Shown here: positions 38,562 to 49,471 of the stretch, one piece after another | Layout: the number at the start of each line of letters is the position of its first letter | Position numbering within the stretch: the stretch's first letter is position 1 | Source of the DNA: Burkholderia ubonensis subsp. mesacidophila | Lineage (GTDB): Bacteria > Pseudomonadota > Gammaproteobacteria > Burkholderiales > Burkholderiaceae | Length of the DNA stretch: 64,000 nucleotides | Assembly: GCF_002097715.1 (NCBI RefSeq) | Contig: NZ_CP020737.1 | Span: 2,046,001-2,110,000 of the forward strand | Direction of reading: 5' to 3' | Notes under the pieces: model-generated | Databases searched by the model: none | What the model saw: the letters and a program-made list of their open reading frames with translations, nothing else | Told to the model about the DNA's origin: nothing | Translations under genes and position numbers: made by a program

Positions 38562-39155
38562 TTACGCGCGTGCGCCGTCGCGCTGCGCGTCGCCGCGCTT
38601 GATCCAGGCCTCGAGATTGTGCGGGCGAACCGTATCCCATTCCTCGAACGGCTGATGGATCCACGGATTCGTCGGCAGGAACTGCGTGTGGTAGTCGGGC
38701 TTCACCTTCGAGCAGCCCTTGTACCAGAGCACAGCCGAGCGCACTGCCGTGACGGCCGGATAGCGCTCCTTCAGGTGCTCCTGCACGCGTGCGAGCGTGA
38801 CGCCGGAGTCGACGAGGTCGTCGACCAGCAGCACGTTACCCGCGAGATTGCCGCGCGTCATCGTGATGTACTGGGCGATATCGAGGTCGCCCTGCTCGCG
38901 ACCGGCCGCTTCGCGATACGAGCTGGTCGCGAGGATCGCGAGCGGCACGTCGTAGATCCGCGACAGCTGGTCGCCGACGCGCAGGCCGCCGCGCGCGAGG
39001 CACAGGATCTGGTCGAACTTCCAGCCGGACTCATGCACCTGGAGCGCGAGCATCTCGATCAGACGGTGATATTCGTCCCAGCCCACCCACAGGTTCTTGT
39101 CGTCGTTGCGCGGATCGGTCATCACAAGCGTAGTCATCGTGTTCTGCTGCGTCAT
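38562..39155 (-). CDS. Purine-type phosphoribosyltransferase
   Basis: This encodes 197 residues. The PRPP-binding signature VLLVDDLVDSGVTL is complete, and an upstream hood region ILCLARGGLRVGDQLSRIYDVPL matches xanthine/hypoxanthine-type enzymes and the DUF-like PRTases that follow purA in Betaproteobacteria. It starts six bases after the purA stop, so it is cotranscribed and fits purine salvage. The base it uses cannot be decided from sequence. Two in-frame ATGs soon after the chosen one (39137, 39122) would also be possible. Confidence 0.82.
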   Translation of the reverse strand: MTQQNTMTTLVMTDPRNDDKNLWVGWDEYHRLIEMLALQVHESGWKFDQILCLARGGLRVGDQLSRIYDVPLAILATSSYREAAGREQGDLDIAQYITMTRGNLAGNVLLVDDLVDSGVTLARVQEHLKERYPAVTAVRSAVLWYKGCSKVKPDYHTQFLPTNPWIHQPFEEWDTVRPHNLEAWIKRGDAQRDGARA

Positions 39156-39161
39156 CGTGCG

Positions 39162-40517
<1,356 letters not shown>

Positions 40518-40622
40518 TTAGCTGGTTAAAAACGTATTCTACCTATGTTCGCGGGCGATTCCGAATTTTTCCGTTTCGCTTCAACGATATGGCACGCCAA
40601 AACGCAGCCCGCGAACGCTTTT

Positions 40623-41771
40623 TTAGCGGGGCTCGACCACCCACGCGCCGTTGCGCTCGACGAGCGAGCGGTCGCAGGCGAACTCGTCGAGCACATGATC
40701 GTGCCCCGGCAGCGCCTGGATCACGACCTCGCCCGCGTCGCGCAGCGCCGCGACGGCCGCGCGCAACGCGTCGTCCTGCGCCCACGGCGCGAGGATCGCG
40801 GTGCCGCGCGCTTCGACCGGCGAAATCCGCGCGAGCTCGCGCAGGTCGAGCGAGAAGCCCGTCGCCGGGCGGGCGCGGCCGTACGCCTGGCCGACGTGAT
40901 CGTAACGGCCGCCGCGCGCGATCGCGTTCGGCACGCCGTCGATGTAGGCCGTCAGCATTGCGCCGCTGTGGTACGCGTAGCCGCGCAGGTCGGCGAGATC
41001 GATCGCGACTTCGACACCCTTCGCCTGCGCCGCGAGCTGCGCGAGATCGTCGAGCGCGCGCGTGATCTCAGGCAGCGCGGGCAGCCGCACGCGCGCCTCG
41101 TCGAGCACGCTCGCATCGCCGTACAGGTGCGGCAGCGCGAGCAGCGCGGCGCGCGTATCGGCGCCGAGATCGTCGGTCAGTTCGTTCAGCAGCGGCACGT
41201 CCTTGCCCGATAGCGCGTCGTACAGCGCCTCGCCGCGTTCGGCGGCCTGCGCGTCGCGCGCGAGCAGCGCCGCGAGCACGCCCGCGTGGCACAGGTCGAG
41301 CCGGATGCGCGACAGGCCTGCGAGATGCAGCGCATCGAGCATCAGTTGCTGGATTTCGAGATCGGCTTCCAGCCCGGCGTGACCGTAGATTTCGGCGCCG
41401 ATCTGGATCTGCTCACGGGTCGCATGCAGGCCGCGCGGGCGCGTGTGCATCACGTGACCCGCATAGCAGAGGCGCGTCACGCCCTGGCGGTTCAGCAGGT
41501 GCGCGTCGATGCGCGCGACCTGCGGCGTGATGTCCGCACGCAGGCCGAGCGTGCGCCCCGACAGCTGGTCGACCAGCTTGAAGGTGCGCAGGCGCAGATC
41601 GTTGCCGCCGCTCGTCAGCAGCGACTCGAGGTATTCGAGCAGCGGCGGCATCACCATTTCGTAGCCGTACGAACGGAAGCGGTCGAGCAGCCTGCGGCGC
41701 AGCTCCTCGATCTTGCGCGCTTCCGACGGCAGCACGTCGGCGATATTCTCGGGAAGTAACCAGGTCGACAT
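40623..41771 (-). CDS. hisZ: ATP phosphoribosyltransferase regulatory subunit HisZ
   Basis: This encodes 382 residues. It is a histidyl-tRNA-synthetase paralogue that, with short-form HisG, forms the first enzyme of histidine synthesis. Motif 2-like [21 protein letters not shown] is kept, but the histidyl-adenylate motifs of true HisS are degenerate and there is no anticodon-binding domain. A true hisS lies 9 kb away in the same run, which makes the assignment firm. Its hisG partner is not in this window. The order hisZ-purA behind DUF2065 and hflCK is usual in Burkholderiales. Confidence 0.92.
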   Translation of the reverse strand: MSTWLLPENIADVLPSEARKIEELRRRLLDRFRSYGYEMVMPPLLEYLESLLTSGGNDLRLRTFKLVDQLSGRTLGLRADITPQVARIDAHLLNRQGVTRLCYAGHVMHTRPRGLHATREQIQIGAEIYGHAGLEADLEIQQLMLDALHLAGLSRIRLDLCHAGVLAALLARDAQAAERGEALYDALSGKDVPLLNELTDDLGADTRAALLALPHLYGDASVLDEARVRLPALPEITRALDDLAQLAAQAKGVEVAIDLADLRGYAYHSGAMLTAYIDGVPNAIARGGRYDHVGQAYGRARPATGFSLDLRELARISPVEARGTAILAPWAQDDALRAAVAALRDAGEVVIQALPGHDHVLDEFACDRSLVERNGAWVVEPR

Positions 41772-41868
41772 CGGTACGGTCCTACGACGGGAAACGCGGC
41801 GCGCGACACGCGCACCGCGGTGTGAATCGGAATCGGGTTCAGGCAGGCGGCCGGATGCGCCGTCCGGA

Positions 41869-42060
41869 TCAGGTGGCGAGCAGCAGCAGTGCGAGCCCGA
41901 GCGCCATCACGATCAGCCCGCCGATCCGGATATGATGCGGCGGCCGCTCCGCTATTCTACGAAACGTGTCCCGCCATGCGGACGGAAACACGAAGGGAAA
42001 TGCGCCCTCGATAATCAGCATCAGCGCAACTGCGAGCAACAACGAGCCAGCCAGGTCCAT
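41869..42060 (-). CDS. DUF2065 (YjeT-like) small membrane protein
   Basis: This encodes 63 residues with two hydrophobic helices ([20 protein letters not shown] and [17 protein letters not shown]) joined by a short basic loop, the DUF2065 signature. Its place directly after hflC is the typical context in Proteobacteria. Function is unknown, with a possible link to the HflKC complex from its constant neighbourhood. It lies 36 bases from hflC and 97 from hisZ. Confidence 0.9.
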   Translation of the reverse strand: MDLAGSLLLAVALMLIIEGAFPFVFPSAWRDTFRRIAERPPHHIRIGGLIVMALGLALLLLAT

Positions 42061-42096
42061 GCGAGCGACGGCGCCGCATGACGCGGCGCCCCAAGT

Positions 42097-42999
42097 TCAG
42101 TGTTTGCGGGGAGCAGCGGGCGCCGCCGGTGCGGCGCCGCCCGTCGGGCTGCGCATGAAACGGAAAAACTCGCTGTCGGGGTCGACGACGATGATGTCGT
42201 TGCGCTTGAACGTGTTGCGATACGCCTGCAGGCTCGCATAGAACTGGTAGAACTGCGGATCGCGGCCGAACGCATCGGCGGCGATCGTTGCGGCCTTCGC
42301 GTCGCCCTCGCCCTTGATCGTCTGCGCCGACTTGTACGCGTTCGCCAGCACCGCCTGCTGCTCGCGCTCCGCGTCGGCCTTGATCTGCTCGACGTCCGCC
42401 GCACCTTCGGCGCGCACCTGCGCAGCCTGCCCGCGCAGCGCCGCGATCATCCGCTGGTACGCGGCGTCGGTCTGCGCGGCCGGCAGGTCGACACGCGTGA
42501 GCTGCACGTCGACTACGTCCACGCCATACCCGGACGCCGTCGCCTGCACCGCGCCGCGGGCGGCGCCGGCGATCGCGCGCTGGCCGCCGATCACGTCGTC
42601 GCGCTCGTGCTTGCCAATCGCATCGCCGAGCGCGCCCTTCAGCGCGACGCCCAGGCGGTCGGCGGCCGCTGCCGGCTCGCCGCCCGTCGCGACGAAATAC
42701 TTCATCGGATCGGCAATCCGGTACTTGACCATGTAGCCGATAAGCAGGTCATGCTTGTCCGCGGTCGCGAACTGCAGCGGATCCGCCGACTCCAGCGACT
42801 GCAGGCGGGTGTCGATCAGCGTCGCCGTCTGCAACGGCGGCGGCAGCTTGAAATGAACGCCGGGACCGGCCAGCGTAGGGTCAGCGCCGGAACGACCCGA
42901 CAACACGGCCGCATGGCGCGGGTCGACGGTCAGGACGGTCGACGACGCAGCGAAGGCGACGATCACGATTGCAACGACGAGCGCAATGATTCGATTCAT
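42097..42999 (-). CDS. hflC: HflC, subunit of the HflKC membrane complex
   Basis: This encodes 300 residues. With HflK it forms a large membrane cage that surrounds and restrains the FtsH protease. A single N-terminal membrane segment (IIALVVAIVIVAFAASSTVLTV) is followed by the SPFH/band-7 domain (DPRHAAVLSGR, then KHDLLIGYMVKYRIADP), a coiled-coil (IAALRGQAAQVRAEGAADVEQIKADAERE) and a Gly/Ala/Pro-rich tail. It begins 14 bases after the hflK stop. Confidence 0.95.
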   Translation of the reverse strand: MNRIIALVVAIVIVAFAASSTVLTVDPRHAAVLSGRSGADPTLAGPGVHFKLPPPLQTATLIDTRLQSLESADPLQFATADKHDLLIGYMVKYRIADPMKYFVATGGEPAAAADRLGVALKGALGDAIGKHERDDVIGGQRAIAGAARGAVQATASGYGVDVVDVQLTRVDLPAAQTDAAYQRMIAALRGQAAQVRAEGAADVEQIKADAEREQQAVLANAYKSAQTIKGEGDAKAATIAADAFGRDPQFYQFYASLQAYRNTFKRNDIIVVDPDSEFFRFMRSPTGGAAPAAPAAPRKH

Positions 43000-43013
43000 G
43001 ACACGCGCTCCCG

Positions 43014-44351
43014 TTACTTCAGATCGTCTTCGCGCGACCGGCTGCGAAACGCTTCGCGCGATCGCAGCACATCGCTGCCGGACGCCGGTGCGGCCGCCGA
43101 AGCCGGCACGCTTGCCGACGGCGTCGATGCCGCGGCCGGCGCGGGCACTGCAGCCGCCGATGCGCCGGACGGCGCAGCGGCGCCCGCCGCATTCTGCCTG
43201 CCCTGCTCGACCAGCTTGTCGAGCGGGAGATACAGCACGTTGTTGCCACCCTTGCTGCCGACGAAGATCTTCGTCGAGTTCGAATAGATTTCCTGCATAG
43301 TCTCCAAGTACATCCGTTCGCGGATCACGGCCGGCGCCTTCGAATACTGCGCGTAGACCTGCTTGAAGCGCTCCGCGTCGCCCTCGGCCTGCGTGACGAC
43401 GCGATCCGCATACGCCTTCGCCTCGTCGGTCAGCTTCGCGGCATCGCCCTGTGCCTTCGGCAGCAGGTCGCTCGCATAGGCCTGCGCGGCGCGCTTCGCC
43501 GCCTCGCGCTCGTCGCGCGCCTTCGCCACTTCGCTATAGGCGGCCTGCGTCTGCTCGGGCGCCGCGACGCTTTGCATCGTCACGGACGTGACTTCGAGCC
43601 CCGTGTGATAGCGGTCGAGATCGCGCTGGATCGCTTCGCTCACCTGCTGGCGCAATGCATCGCGATCCTGATTGAGGATGTCCGCTGCGCTGCGCGTGCC
43701 GACGATCGCGCGCACCGCGGCCTGTGCGGCCTGCGTGACGCTGCGCTCCGGATCGGCGCTGCGGAACAGGTAGTCGGTTGCCGAACGGATCCGGTACTGC
43801 ACCGCGAAGCGCACGTCGACGATGTCGGCGTCGCGCGTCAGCATCGCGGATTCCTTCACGTTCGCGAGACGTACGACGTTGTTGCGGCCGACCTCGACCG
43901 AGCGGCTCTGCGACGTGTCGACGATCTCGTGCGATGCGAACGGATACGGTGCGCGCCAGTGCACGCCCTGGTCGACGGTGCCGGCGAGCCGGCCCATCTG
44001 CAGCACGACGCCCGTCTGACCTTCCGGCACGACGAACAGGCCGCTGCCCGCGTAGACCGCGACCAGCACACCGATCACGATGCCGACGCCGACTCTCGCG
44101 GCCCGGCCGTTATCCGGACGGAATCCGTTGCCGCCCTTGCCGCCGAACAGGCCGCTCAGGCGCCGGTTGAAATTGCGCCACATTTCGTCGAGATCGGGCG
44201 GGCCTTCGCCGTCACCGCCTGGCGGGCGCTTCGATTCGTTCGCGCGGGGCTGCGTCCCGCCATTGCCTTCGCCACGTCCCCAGCGGGGATCGTTGATCGA
44301 CAGCAAGGCGTGCTTCCGCCGCCCGTTACTCCGCTCGTTGTATTCGTTCAC
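43014..44351 (-). CDS. hflK: HflK, subunit of the HflKC membrane complex
   Basis: This encodes 445 residues. A cytoplasmic Gly/Asn/Arg-rich N-terminus (about 85 residues, INDPRWGRGEGNGGTQ) precedes one membrane helix (VGVGIVIGVLVAVYAGSGLFV), a band-7 domain with EGQTGVVLQMGRL, and a long helix. The C-terminal 60 residues are Ala/Ser/Pro low complexity. It begins 47 bases after the hflX stop, within the hfq-hflX-hflK-hflC order known from enterobacteria. It works with HflC to modulate FtsH. Confidence 0.95.
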   Translation of the reverse strand: MNEYNERSNGRRKHALLSINDPRWGRGEGNGGTQPRANESKRPPGGDGEGPPDLDEMWRNFNRRLSGLFGGKGGNGFRPDNGRAARVGVGIVIGVLVAVYAGSGLFVVPEGQTGVVLQMGRLAGTVDQGVHWRAPYPFASHEIVDTSQSRSVEVGRNNVVRLANVKESAMLTRDADIVDVRFAVQYRIRSATDYLFRSADPERSVTQAAQAAVRAIVGTRSAADILNQDRDALRQQVSEAIQRDLDRYHTGLEVTSVTMQSVAAPEQTQAAYSEVAKARDEREAAKRAAQAYASDLLPKAQGDAAKLTDEAKAYADRVVTQAEGDAERFKQVYAQYSKAPAVIRERMYLETMQEIYSNSTKIFVGSKGGNNVLYLPLDKLVEQGRQNAAGAAAPSGASAAAVPAPAAASTPSASVPASAAAPASGSDVLRSREAFRSRSREDDLK

Positions 44352-44398
44352 CAGAGTTTGTTCACCAGATTAGACGCCGGCAAACCGGCCGGGACCGG

Positions 44399-45577
44399 CT
44401 AACGCCCGTGTTCGGAAAGCGTATGGTCTTCGTGTGATTCCGCGGGCGCGCCGTCGAGCGGCATCGCGCCGTCAAGGTGTTCCGCAGAGGCGATCTCGGC
44501 GATGGCGGCGCGCAGCGCGTCCAGCCCTTGACCGGTACGCGCGCTCAAAAAGACGCGCGAAATATTACCATACTCGTCCCGCTCGACCGCGTCGCCGCGG
44601 GCCGCCAGCTCAGGCACGGCGTCGATCTTGTTGAATACCAGGACCTGCCGGATCGTGTCCGCGCCGATCTCGTGCAACACGCCGTTGACCTGCTCGATCT
44701 GCTCGAGCCGCACCGCGCTCGACGCATCGACGACATGCAGCAGCAGATCCGCGTGGATCGTTTCCTCGAGCGTCGCGCGGAACGCCGCGACCAGCTGGTG
44801 CGGCAGCTCGCGAATGAACCCGACGGTGTCCGACACCACGATCTGGCCGACCTCGTCGCCGAGATACACGCGCCGCGACGTCGTGTCGAGCGTCGCGAAC
44901 AGCTGGTCGGCCGCATACGCCTGCGCCTTCGTCAGCGCGTTGAACAGCGTCGACTTGCCTGCGTTCGTGTAGCCGACGAGCGAGACCGACATCGTGCCGC
45001 TGCGCGCCCGCTGGCGACGCTGCGTGCTGTGCTGGCGACGCAGCCGATCGAGGCGCGACTTCAGCATCTTGATGCGCTCGCCGATCAGGCGGCGGTCGGT
45101 TTCGAGCTGCGTTTCGCCGGGGCCGCGCAGGCCGATACCACCTTTTTGCCGCTCGAGGTGGGTCCACGCGCGGATCAGCCGGGTCGACAGATATTGCAGT
45201 TGAGCGAGCTCGACCTGCAGCTTGCCTTCGTGGCTGCGCGCGCGCTGCGCGAAGATGTCGAGGATGAGACTCGTGCGGTCGACGACCCGCCTGTTAAGCG
45301 TGCGCTCCAGATTGCGTTGCTGGGCAGGCGCCAGGGCGTGATTGAAGATGACGATGTCGACGTCGTTGGCTTCGCAGGCCAGCCGCAATTCTTCGGCTTT
45401 GCCGCTGCCGACGAACATCGCGGCATCGGGGCTGGACCGGCGGCCGGTCAGGGTGACGGCGGGATGCGCCCCCGCGCTGGATGCAAGAAGACTGAGTTCT
45501 TCGAGACTGGCTTCGAAATCGGTCTTGCCGAAATCGATGCCGACGAGCGCTGCGTTGATCAAATTGTCAGGTGTCAA
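44399..45577 (-). CDS. hflX: Ribosome-associated GTPase HflX
   Basis: This encodes 392 residues. It is a heat-shock GTPase that splits stalled ribosomes. The N-terminal HflX domain has GSGKAEELRLACEANDVDIVIFNH and the glycine-rich GGIGLRGPGETQLETDRR loop. The GTPase domain has GYTNAGKST (G1), DTVGFIRELP (G3) and NKID (G4). The start is a TTG at 45577: the frame is open to 45635, but no ATG or GTG lies there, so an uncommon start is real. It begins 57 bases after the hfq stop. Confidence 0.93.
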   Translation of the reverse strand: MTPDNLINAALVGIDFGKTDFEASLEELSLLASSAGAHPAVTLTGRRSSPDAAMFVGSGKAEELRLACEANDVDIVIFNHALAPAQQRNLERTLNRRVVDRTSLILDIFAQRARSHEGKLQVELAQLQYLSTRLIRAWTHLERQKGGIGLRGPGETQLETDRRLIGERIKMLKSRLDRLRRQHSTQRRQRARSGTMSVSLVGYTNAGKSTLFNALTKAQAYAADQLFATLDTTSRRVYLGDEVGQIVVSDTVGFIRELPHQLVAAFRATLEETIHADLLLHVVDASSAVRLEQIEQVNGVLHEIGADTIRQVLVFNKIDAVPELAARGDAVERDEYGNISRVFLSARTGQGLDALRAAIAEIASAEHLDGAMPLDGAPAESHEDHTLSEHGR

Positions 45578-45634
45578 GATATGGCGGCTGGCATCGGTCG
45601 CACGCGGCGACCGGATGCCGGCCGCTGCGATAGG

Positions 45635-45874
45635 TTAGGACGAGACTTCCGCGTCCGGGTGGAAGTTCACCGGGCGCGCCGGAACGACCGTCGAGATGGC
45701 ATGCTTGTAGACCATCTGGGTCACCGTATTACGGAGCAACACGACGTACTGGTCGAACGATTCGATGTTCCCTTGGAGCTTGATGCCGTTGACGAGATAG
45801 ATCGAAACGGGAACGTGCTCCTTGCGCAGTGCGTTCAAAAACGGGTCTTGTAACAATTGCCCTTTGTTGCTCAT
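45635..45874 (-). CDS. hfq: RNA chaperone Hfq
   Basis: This encodes 79 residues. It is a hexameric Sm-like protein that pairs sRNAs with mRNAs. Sm1 ([27 protein letters not shown]) and Sm2 ([11 protein letters not shown]) are canonical, including the proximal-face QDPFLN and the YKHA residues. The start at 45874 has GGAG upstream; an in-frame start four codons earlier is less likely. The C-terminal tail is short. Some Burkholderia carry a second, longer Hfq elsewhere; none is in this window. Confidence 0.97.
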   Translation of the reverse strand: MSNKGQLLQDPFLNALRKEHVPVSIYLVNGIKLQGNIESFDQYVVLLRNTVTQMVYKHAISTVVPARPVNFHPDAEVSS

Positions 45875-46016
45875 GGCGTACTCCATCTTGTTTTGCAGGT
45901 TGATCTGGATTGGCGACGAAGAAAAAGAGATCCGGCGCCAATCGCTACACTATAGCCGATTTTGCGTGCCCCGCCCGGGCGTCGGCCATGCGGCCTACCC
46001 CTTGCGGGACGTGCGT

Positions 46017-47354
46017 TCAGCTCTTGTCCGCGTACGGGTTGTGCGACGAACGGAACTCTATGCGCAATGGAGTCCCGGTCAGGGAGAAAGTTTCGCGGAA
46101 ACGATTCTCCAGGTAGCGCTTGTAGGTGTCGGTCACCGCATCGAGCGCATTGCCGTGGATCACGATGACCGGCGGATTCTGGCCGCCCTGGTGCGCGTAG
46201 CGCAGCTTCGGGCGCACCGGGCCGCGACGGCGCGGCTGCTGGAACTCGACCGCCTCGATCAGCGCGCGCGTGAGCTTCGGCGTTGGCAGCTTCGCCATCG
46301 CCGCGCCGTACGCGTCGTCGACCGAACGCATCAGCGGGCCGATGCCGGTCTTTTCCGCAGCGGAAATGAAGTGGAATTTCGCGAAATCGAGGAATTTCAG
46401 CTTGCGGGTCAAATCCGCTTTCGTGCGCTCGCGCACGTGCGGGTCGAGACCGTCCCACTTGTTCACGCCGACCACCAGCGCCCGCCCTTGCTCGACCACG
46501 AACCCGGCGATGTGCGCGTCCTGGTCGGAAATGTCCTGGCGCGCATCCAGCAGAAGAATGACGACGTTCGCGTCGGCAATCGACTGCAGCGTTTTCACGA
46601 CCGAAAATTTCTCGATCGCCTCGAACACCTTGCCGCGGCGGCGCAGGCCGGCCGTGTCGATCAGCGTGTACGGCTTGCCGTTGCGCTCGAAATCGACGTA
46701 GATCGAATCGCGCGTCGTGCCGGGCATGTCGAACGCGATCACGCGATCCTCGCCGATCAGCGTGTTGACGAGCGTCGACTTGCCGACGTTCGGCCGGCCG
46801 ACGATCGCGATCTTGGTCCCGCGCGACGCCTTGTCCTCGTCTTCCTCTTCCGGCTGGCCTGCGTAAGCAACCCCGAGCGCCTCGTTGATCATCTCGGTCA
46901 CGCCGTCGCCGTGCGCGGCCGAGATCGCGCGCGGATCGCCGAGCCCGAGCTCGTAGAAGTCGGCCGCGACGGCCGTGTACTTCATCCCCTCGGACTTGTT
47001 GACGACGAGGAAGATCGGCCGGCCGGTCTTGCGCAGGTAGTCGGCGATCGACTTGTCCTGCGGCGCGAGCCCGTTGCGGCCGTCGACGATGAACACGACG
47101 ACGTCGGCCTCCTCGACCGCCTGCCGCGTCTGACGCGCCATCTCGTGCAGGATGCCGTCCTTCGCGACCGGCTCGAAGCCGCCCGTGTCGACGACGAGGT
47201 ACGGCCGCTCGCCGACTCGCCCTTCGCCATAGTGGCGATCGCGCGTCAGGCCCGGCAAGTCGGCCACCAGCGCATCGCGCGAACGCGTGAGCCGGTTGAA
47301 CAGCGTGGATTTTCCCACATTGGGGCGCCCAACAAGGGCAATGACCGGTTTCAT
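46017..47354 (-). CDS. der: Ribosome-assembly GTPase Der (EngA)
   Basis: This encodes 445 residues. Two tandem GTPase domains are evident: GRPNVGKST near residue 8 and again near residue 187, each with a DT.G motif (DTGGF, DTAGL) and NKSE/NKWD. A C-terminal KH-like domain ends with [27 protein letters not shown]. It is essential for 50S assembly. It lies 245 bases from bamB, a gap with a terminator-like hairpin, and about 140 bases before hfq. Confidence 0.97.
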   Translation of the reverse strand: MKPVIALVGRPNVGKSTLFNRLTRSRDALVADLPGLTRDRHYGEGRVGERPYLVVDTGGFEPVAKDGILHEMARQTRQAVEEADVVVFIVDGRNGLAPQDKSIADYLRKTGRPIFLVVNKSEGMKYTAVAADFYELGLGDPRAISAAHGDGVTEMINEALGVAYAGQPEEEDEDKASRGTKIAIVGRPNVGKSTLVNTLIGEDRVIAFDMPGTTRDSIYVDFERNGKPYTLIDTAGLRRRGKVFEAIEKFSVVKTLQSIADANVVILLLDARQDISDQDAHIAGFVVEQGRALVVGVNKWDGLDPHVRERTKADLTRKLKFLDFAKFHFISAAEKTGIGPLMRSVDDAYGAAMAKLPTPKLTRALIEAVEFQQPRRRGPVRPKLRYAHQGGQNPPVIVIHGNALDAVTDTYKRYLENRFRETFSLTGTPLRIEFRSSHNPYADKS

Positions 47355-47513
47355 CTGTGTTGTCTACGGTGAGGCGCAGCAGCGGGAGGCCCGCTGCTGC
47401 GGGCGGCTGCGCTGAATGAAAATATCACGAATTCGCGCCGCGCCGGATGCGCGCGCCCGGCGCGCGACGCGCGCCGTCCATCATTCGTCTCGTACTGCCT
47501 TCCAAATACCGAA

Positions 47514-47533
47514 CGGCCGGGAGCACCCGGCCG
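47514..47533 (-). terminator. Hairpin after bamB
   Basis: A perfect 8-bp CGGCCGGG/CCCGGCCG stem with a 4-base loop lies 67 bases after the bamB stop, in the 245-base bamB-der gap. The minus strand has only GTTCGGTATTTGG after it, so termination would be partial. Confidence 0.45.
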
Positions 47534-47599
47534 CCTTCAAGTGATGCGCGGCGCACCGTGCGGCGATCCGCCGCGCTACGGCGCCCGCGCGCCGTCGCG

Positions 47600-48745
47600 T
47601 CAGCGCGGACGGAAGCCGTACAGGCCGCCGTCGTTCGTCTGCACGACGAGCGTGTTGCCCGCGAGGACCGGCGCCGCCGTGATCGGGCTGCCGTCAGTCT
47701 TCATCCGGGCGAGGAACGTGCCGTCTTCGCGCGACAGGAAATGCACGTACCCCTTGTAGTCGCCCATCACGACCGCATGACCGAGCAGGTACGGCACGCT
47801 GACGTCGCGGCTCTTCAGCTTCGTGTTGCGCCACAGCTCGTTGCCGCTCGCCGAGTCGTACGCGGTGACGACCGACCAGTCGTCGCCGCCCGCGACCACC
47901 GAGTCGTCCTGCGCGATGCCGCTGCGGCTCGAGAACGCCTTCTCCCACACCGGGCGGCCCGAGTTCGCATCGAAGCAGCCGAGCTGCCCCTGGAACGTCA
48001 CTGCGCAGGCTTGCGCACCGACGAGCGTCGGCGGACCGCTGACGTCGTTGATCCGCTCGACTTCCGTCACGCCTTTCGGAAACGACACCGGCGTCTGCCA
48101 GTACGGCTCGCCCGTCTGCAGGTTGATCGCGACGAGGCCGCCGCCCGGGAAGCCCGCGAGCACCGCGGCGTCGCCCGCGAACGTCATGCCCGCCGACACG
48201 CGCAGGTTCAGCGGCACCGCGCGGTTGCGGTAGTTCCACTTCTGTTCGCCGGTTTGCGCGGAAAACGCGATCACCTGACCGTCGATCGTGCGGACGATCA
48301 CGAGGCCGTTGCCGACGAGCGGCGGCGAGAAGATCTCGCCCTGCACGCTCGTCTTCCACAGCAGCTTGCCGTCCGCGCCGAGCACGAACACGCCGCCCTT
48401 CAGCGCGCCGACCGCGGTCAGGTTGCCGTCGCTGCCGACGCCCGCCGACAGGTCCGAGTCGAGCTTCGCGCGCCAGATCCGCTGACCGGTCTTTGCGTCG
48501 ATCTTCTCGACCGAGCCGTTTTCGCCGGCCGCGAAGACTGCGTCGCCCACCGCCACCGGCGAGAACAGGTAGCGGCCGCCCTTGCCGACGCTCGACGACC
48601 AGACCTGTTGCACGTCGAGGACGGGTTTGAACTCGGTCAGCGGCGTCGGCACGCGACGCGCGTCCTTCGTCGACGAGCAGGCCCCCAGTGCCAGGACGGC
48701 CGCCGCGCAGGCAACGGGCACAGCGTAACGTTTCAGCAAATTCAT
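47600..48745 (-). CDS. bamB: Outer-membrane assembly lipoprotein BamB
   Basis: This encodes 381 residues. The signal peptide ends with lipobox LALGAC (Cys23). The mature protein is an eight-bladed PQQ-type propeller; repeat strands such as GQRIWRAKLDSDLSAGVGSDG and TGEPYWQTPVSFPKG are visible. It is a BAM subunit that binds BamA, and bamD is 18 kb away in this window. It starts 41 bases after yfgM and continues the hisS-yfgM-bamB-der order known from many Proteobacteria. Confidence 0.95.
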   Translation of the reverse strand: MNLLKRYAVPVACAAAVLALGACSSTKDARRVPTPLTEFKPVLDVQQVWSSSVGKGGRYLFSPVAVGDAVFAAGENGSVEKIDAKTGQRIWRAKLDSDLSAGVGSDGNLTAVGALKGGVFVLGADGKLLWKTSVQGEIFSPPLVGNGLVIVRTIDGQVIAFSAQTGEQKWNYRNRAVPLNLRVSAGMTFAGDAAVLAGFPGGGLVAINLQTGEPYWQTPVSFPKGVTEVERINDVSGPPTLVGAQACAVTFQGQLGCFDANSGRPVWEKAFSSRSGIAQDDSVVAGGDDWSVVTAYDSASGNELWRNTKLKSRDVSVPYLLGHAVVMGDYKGYVHFLSREDGTFLARMKTDGSPITAAPVLAGNTLVVQTNDGGLYGFRPR

Positions 48746-48786
48746 CGATTAGCGAAGCAAAGTTAAGAGGTTGAGGGAGCCGTGGC

Positions 48787-49416
48787 TCAGCTGCCCAGCG
48801 CGTCCAGCTTGAACTGCACGAGCTGGCGCGCCGACATGTCTTCCTTCGGCAGGCTGTCGAGCGCGAGCTTGTACGCGGTGCGCGCATCGTCCGCCTTGCC
48901 TTGCGCAGCGAGCAGATCGCCGCGGCGATCGGCCACGAGGCCCTTGAATGCATCGATCGGCGTGCCGGACAGCAACGCGAGCCCTGCGTCGTACGCCTTC
49001 TCGTCGAGCAGCAGCGACGCGAGGCGCAGCTTCGCGATCTGCTTGTACTCGTCGTCCTTCGCGTGATCGACCGCCCACTGCAGCTGCGTCTTCGCGCCCG
49101 CGGCGTCGCCCGCCGCGTACAGCACCTTCGCAGCCGCGAGCGCCGTCATCTGCGCATACGGGGTGCCGCTGTACTTGTCTTCCATGTCGGCGGCAGCGCG
49201 GGCCATCGTCGCCTTGTCGTTCGACGCGGCGGCCTTCTGCACCTGCTCGTACAGCCCGGATGCCTGCGCGGACTGGCGACGCTGCCAGAAATTCCAGCCG
49301 TTGAAGCCGGCCGCGACAACGAGCGCCGCGAGGACGATCCACGTGGTGAGGTTGCCCCAGCGGGCCCACCACGCCTTGAGGCTTTCAATCGATTCTTGTT
49401 CGTCGTGGTAACTCAT
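48787..49416 (-). CDS. yfgM: YfgM-like TPR membrane protein (ancillary SecYEG translocon subunit)
   Basis: This encodes 209 residues. One N-terminal membrane helix (LTTWIVLAALVVAAGFNGWNFW) anchors a periplasmic TPR domain (AQMTALAAAKVLYAAGDAAGAKTQL). In E. coli YfgM binds SecYEG and the chaperone PpiD. The order hisS-yfgM-bamB supports the call. The N-terminal DEQESIESLKAWWARWGN block is the family hallmark. Confidence 0.9.
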   Translation of the reverse strand: MSYHDEQESIESLKAWWARWGNLTTWIVLAALVVAAGFNGWNFWQRRQSAQASGLYEQVQKAAASNDKATMARAAADMEDKYSGTPYAQMTALAAAKVLYAAGDAAGAKTQLQWAVDHAKDDEYKQIAKLRLASLLLDEKAYDAGLALLSGTPIDAFKGLVADRRGDLLAAQGKADDARTAYKLALDSLPKEDMSARQLVQFKLDALGS

Positions 49417-49471
49417 CGGCGAGCGATTCCTTCCTGTTCAGGCCTTTCTTGTCGAGCGAATGCCAGTGCGA

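Noticed and set aside
40623..41771. Second histidyl-tRNA synthetase
   Set aside because: The histidine-specific and motif 3 signatures are degenerate and there is no anticodon domain, so it is hisZ; the true hisS is at 49472-50812.
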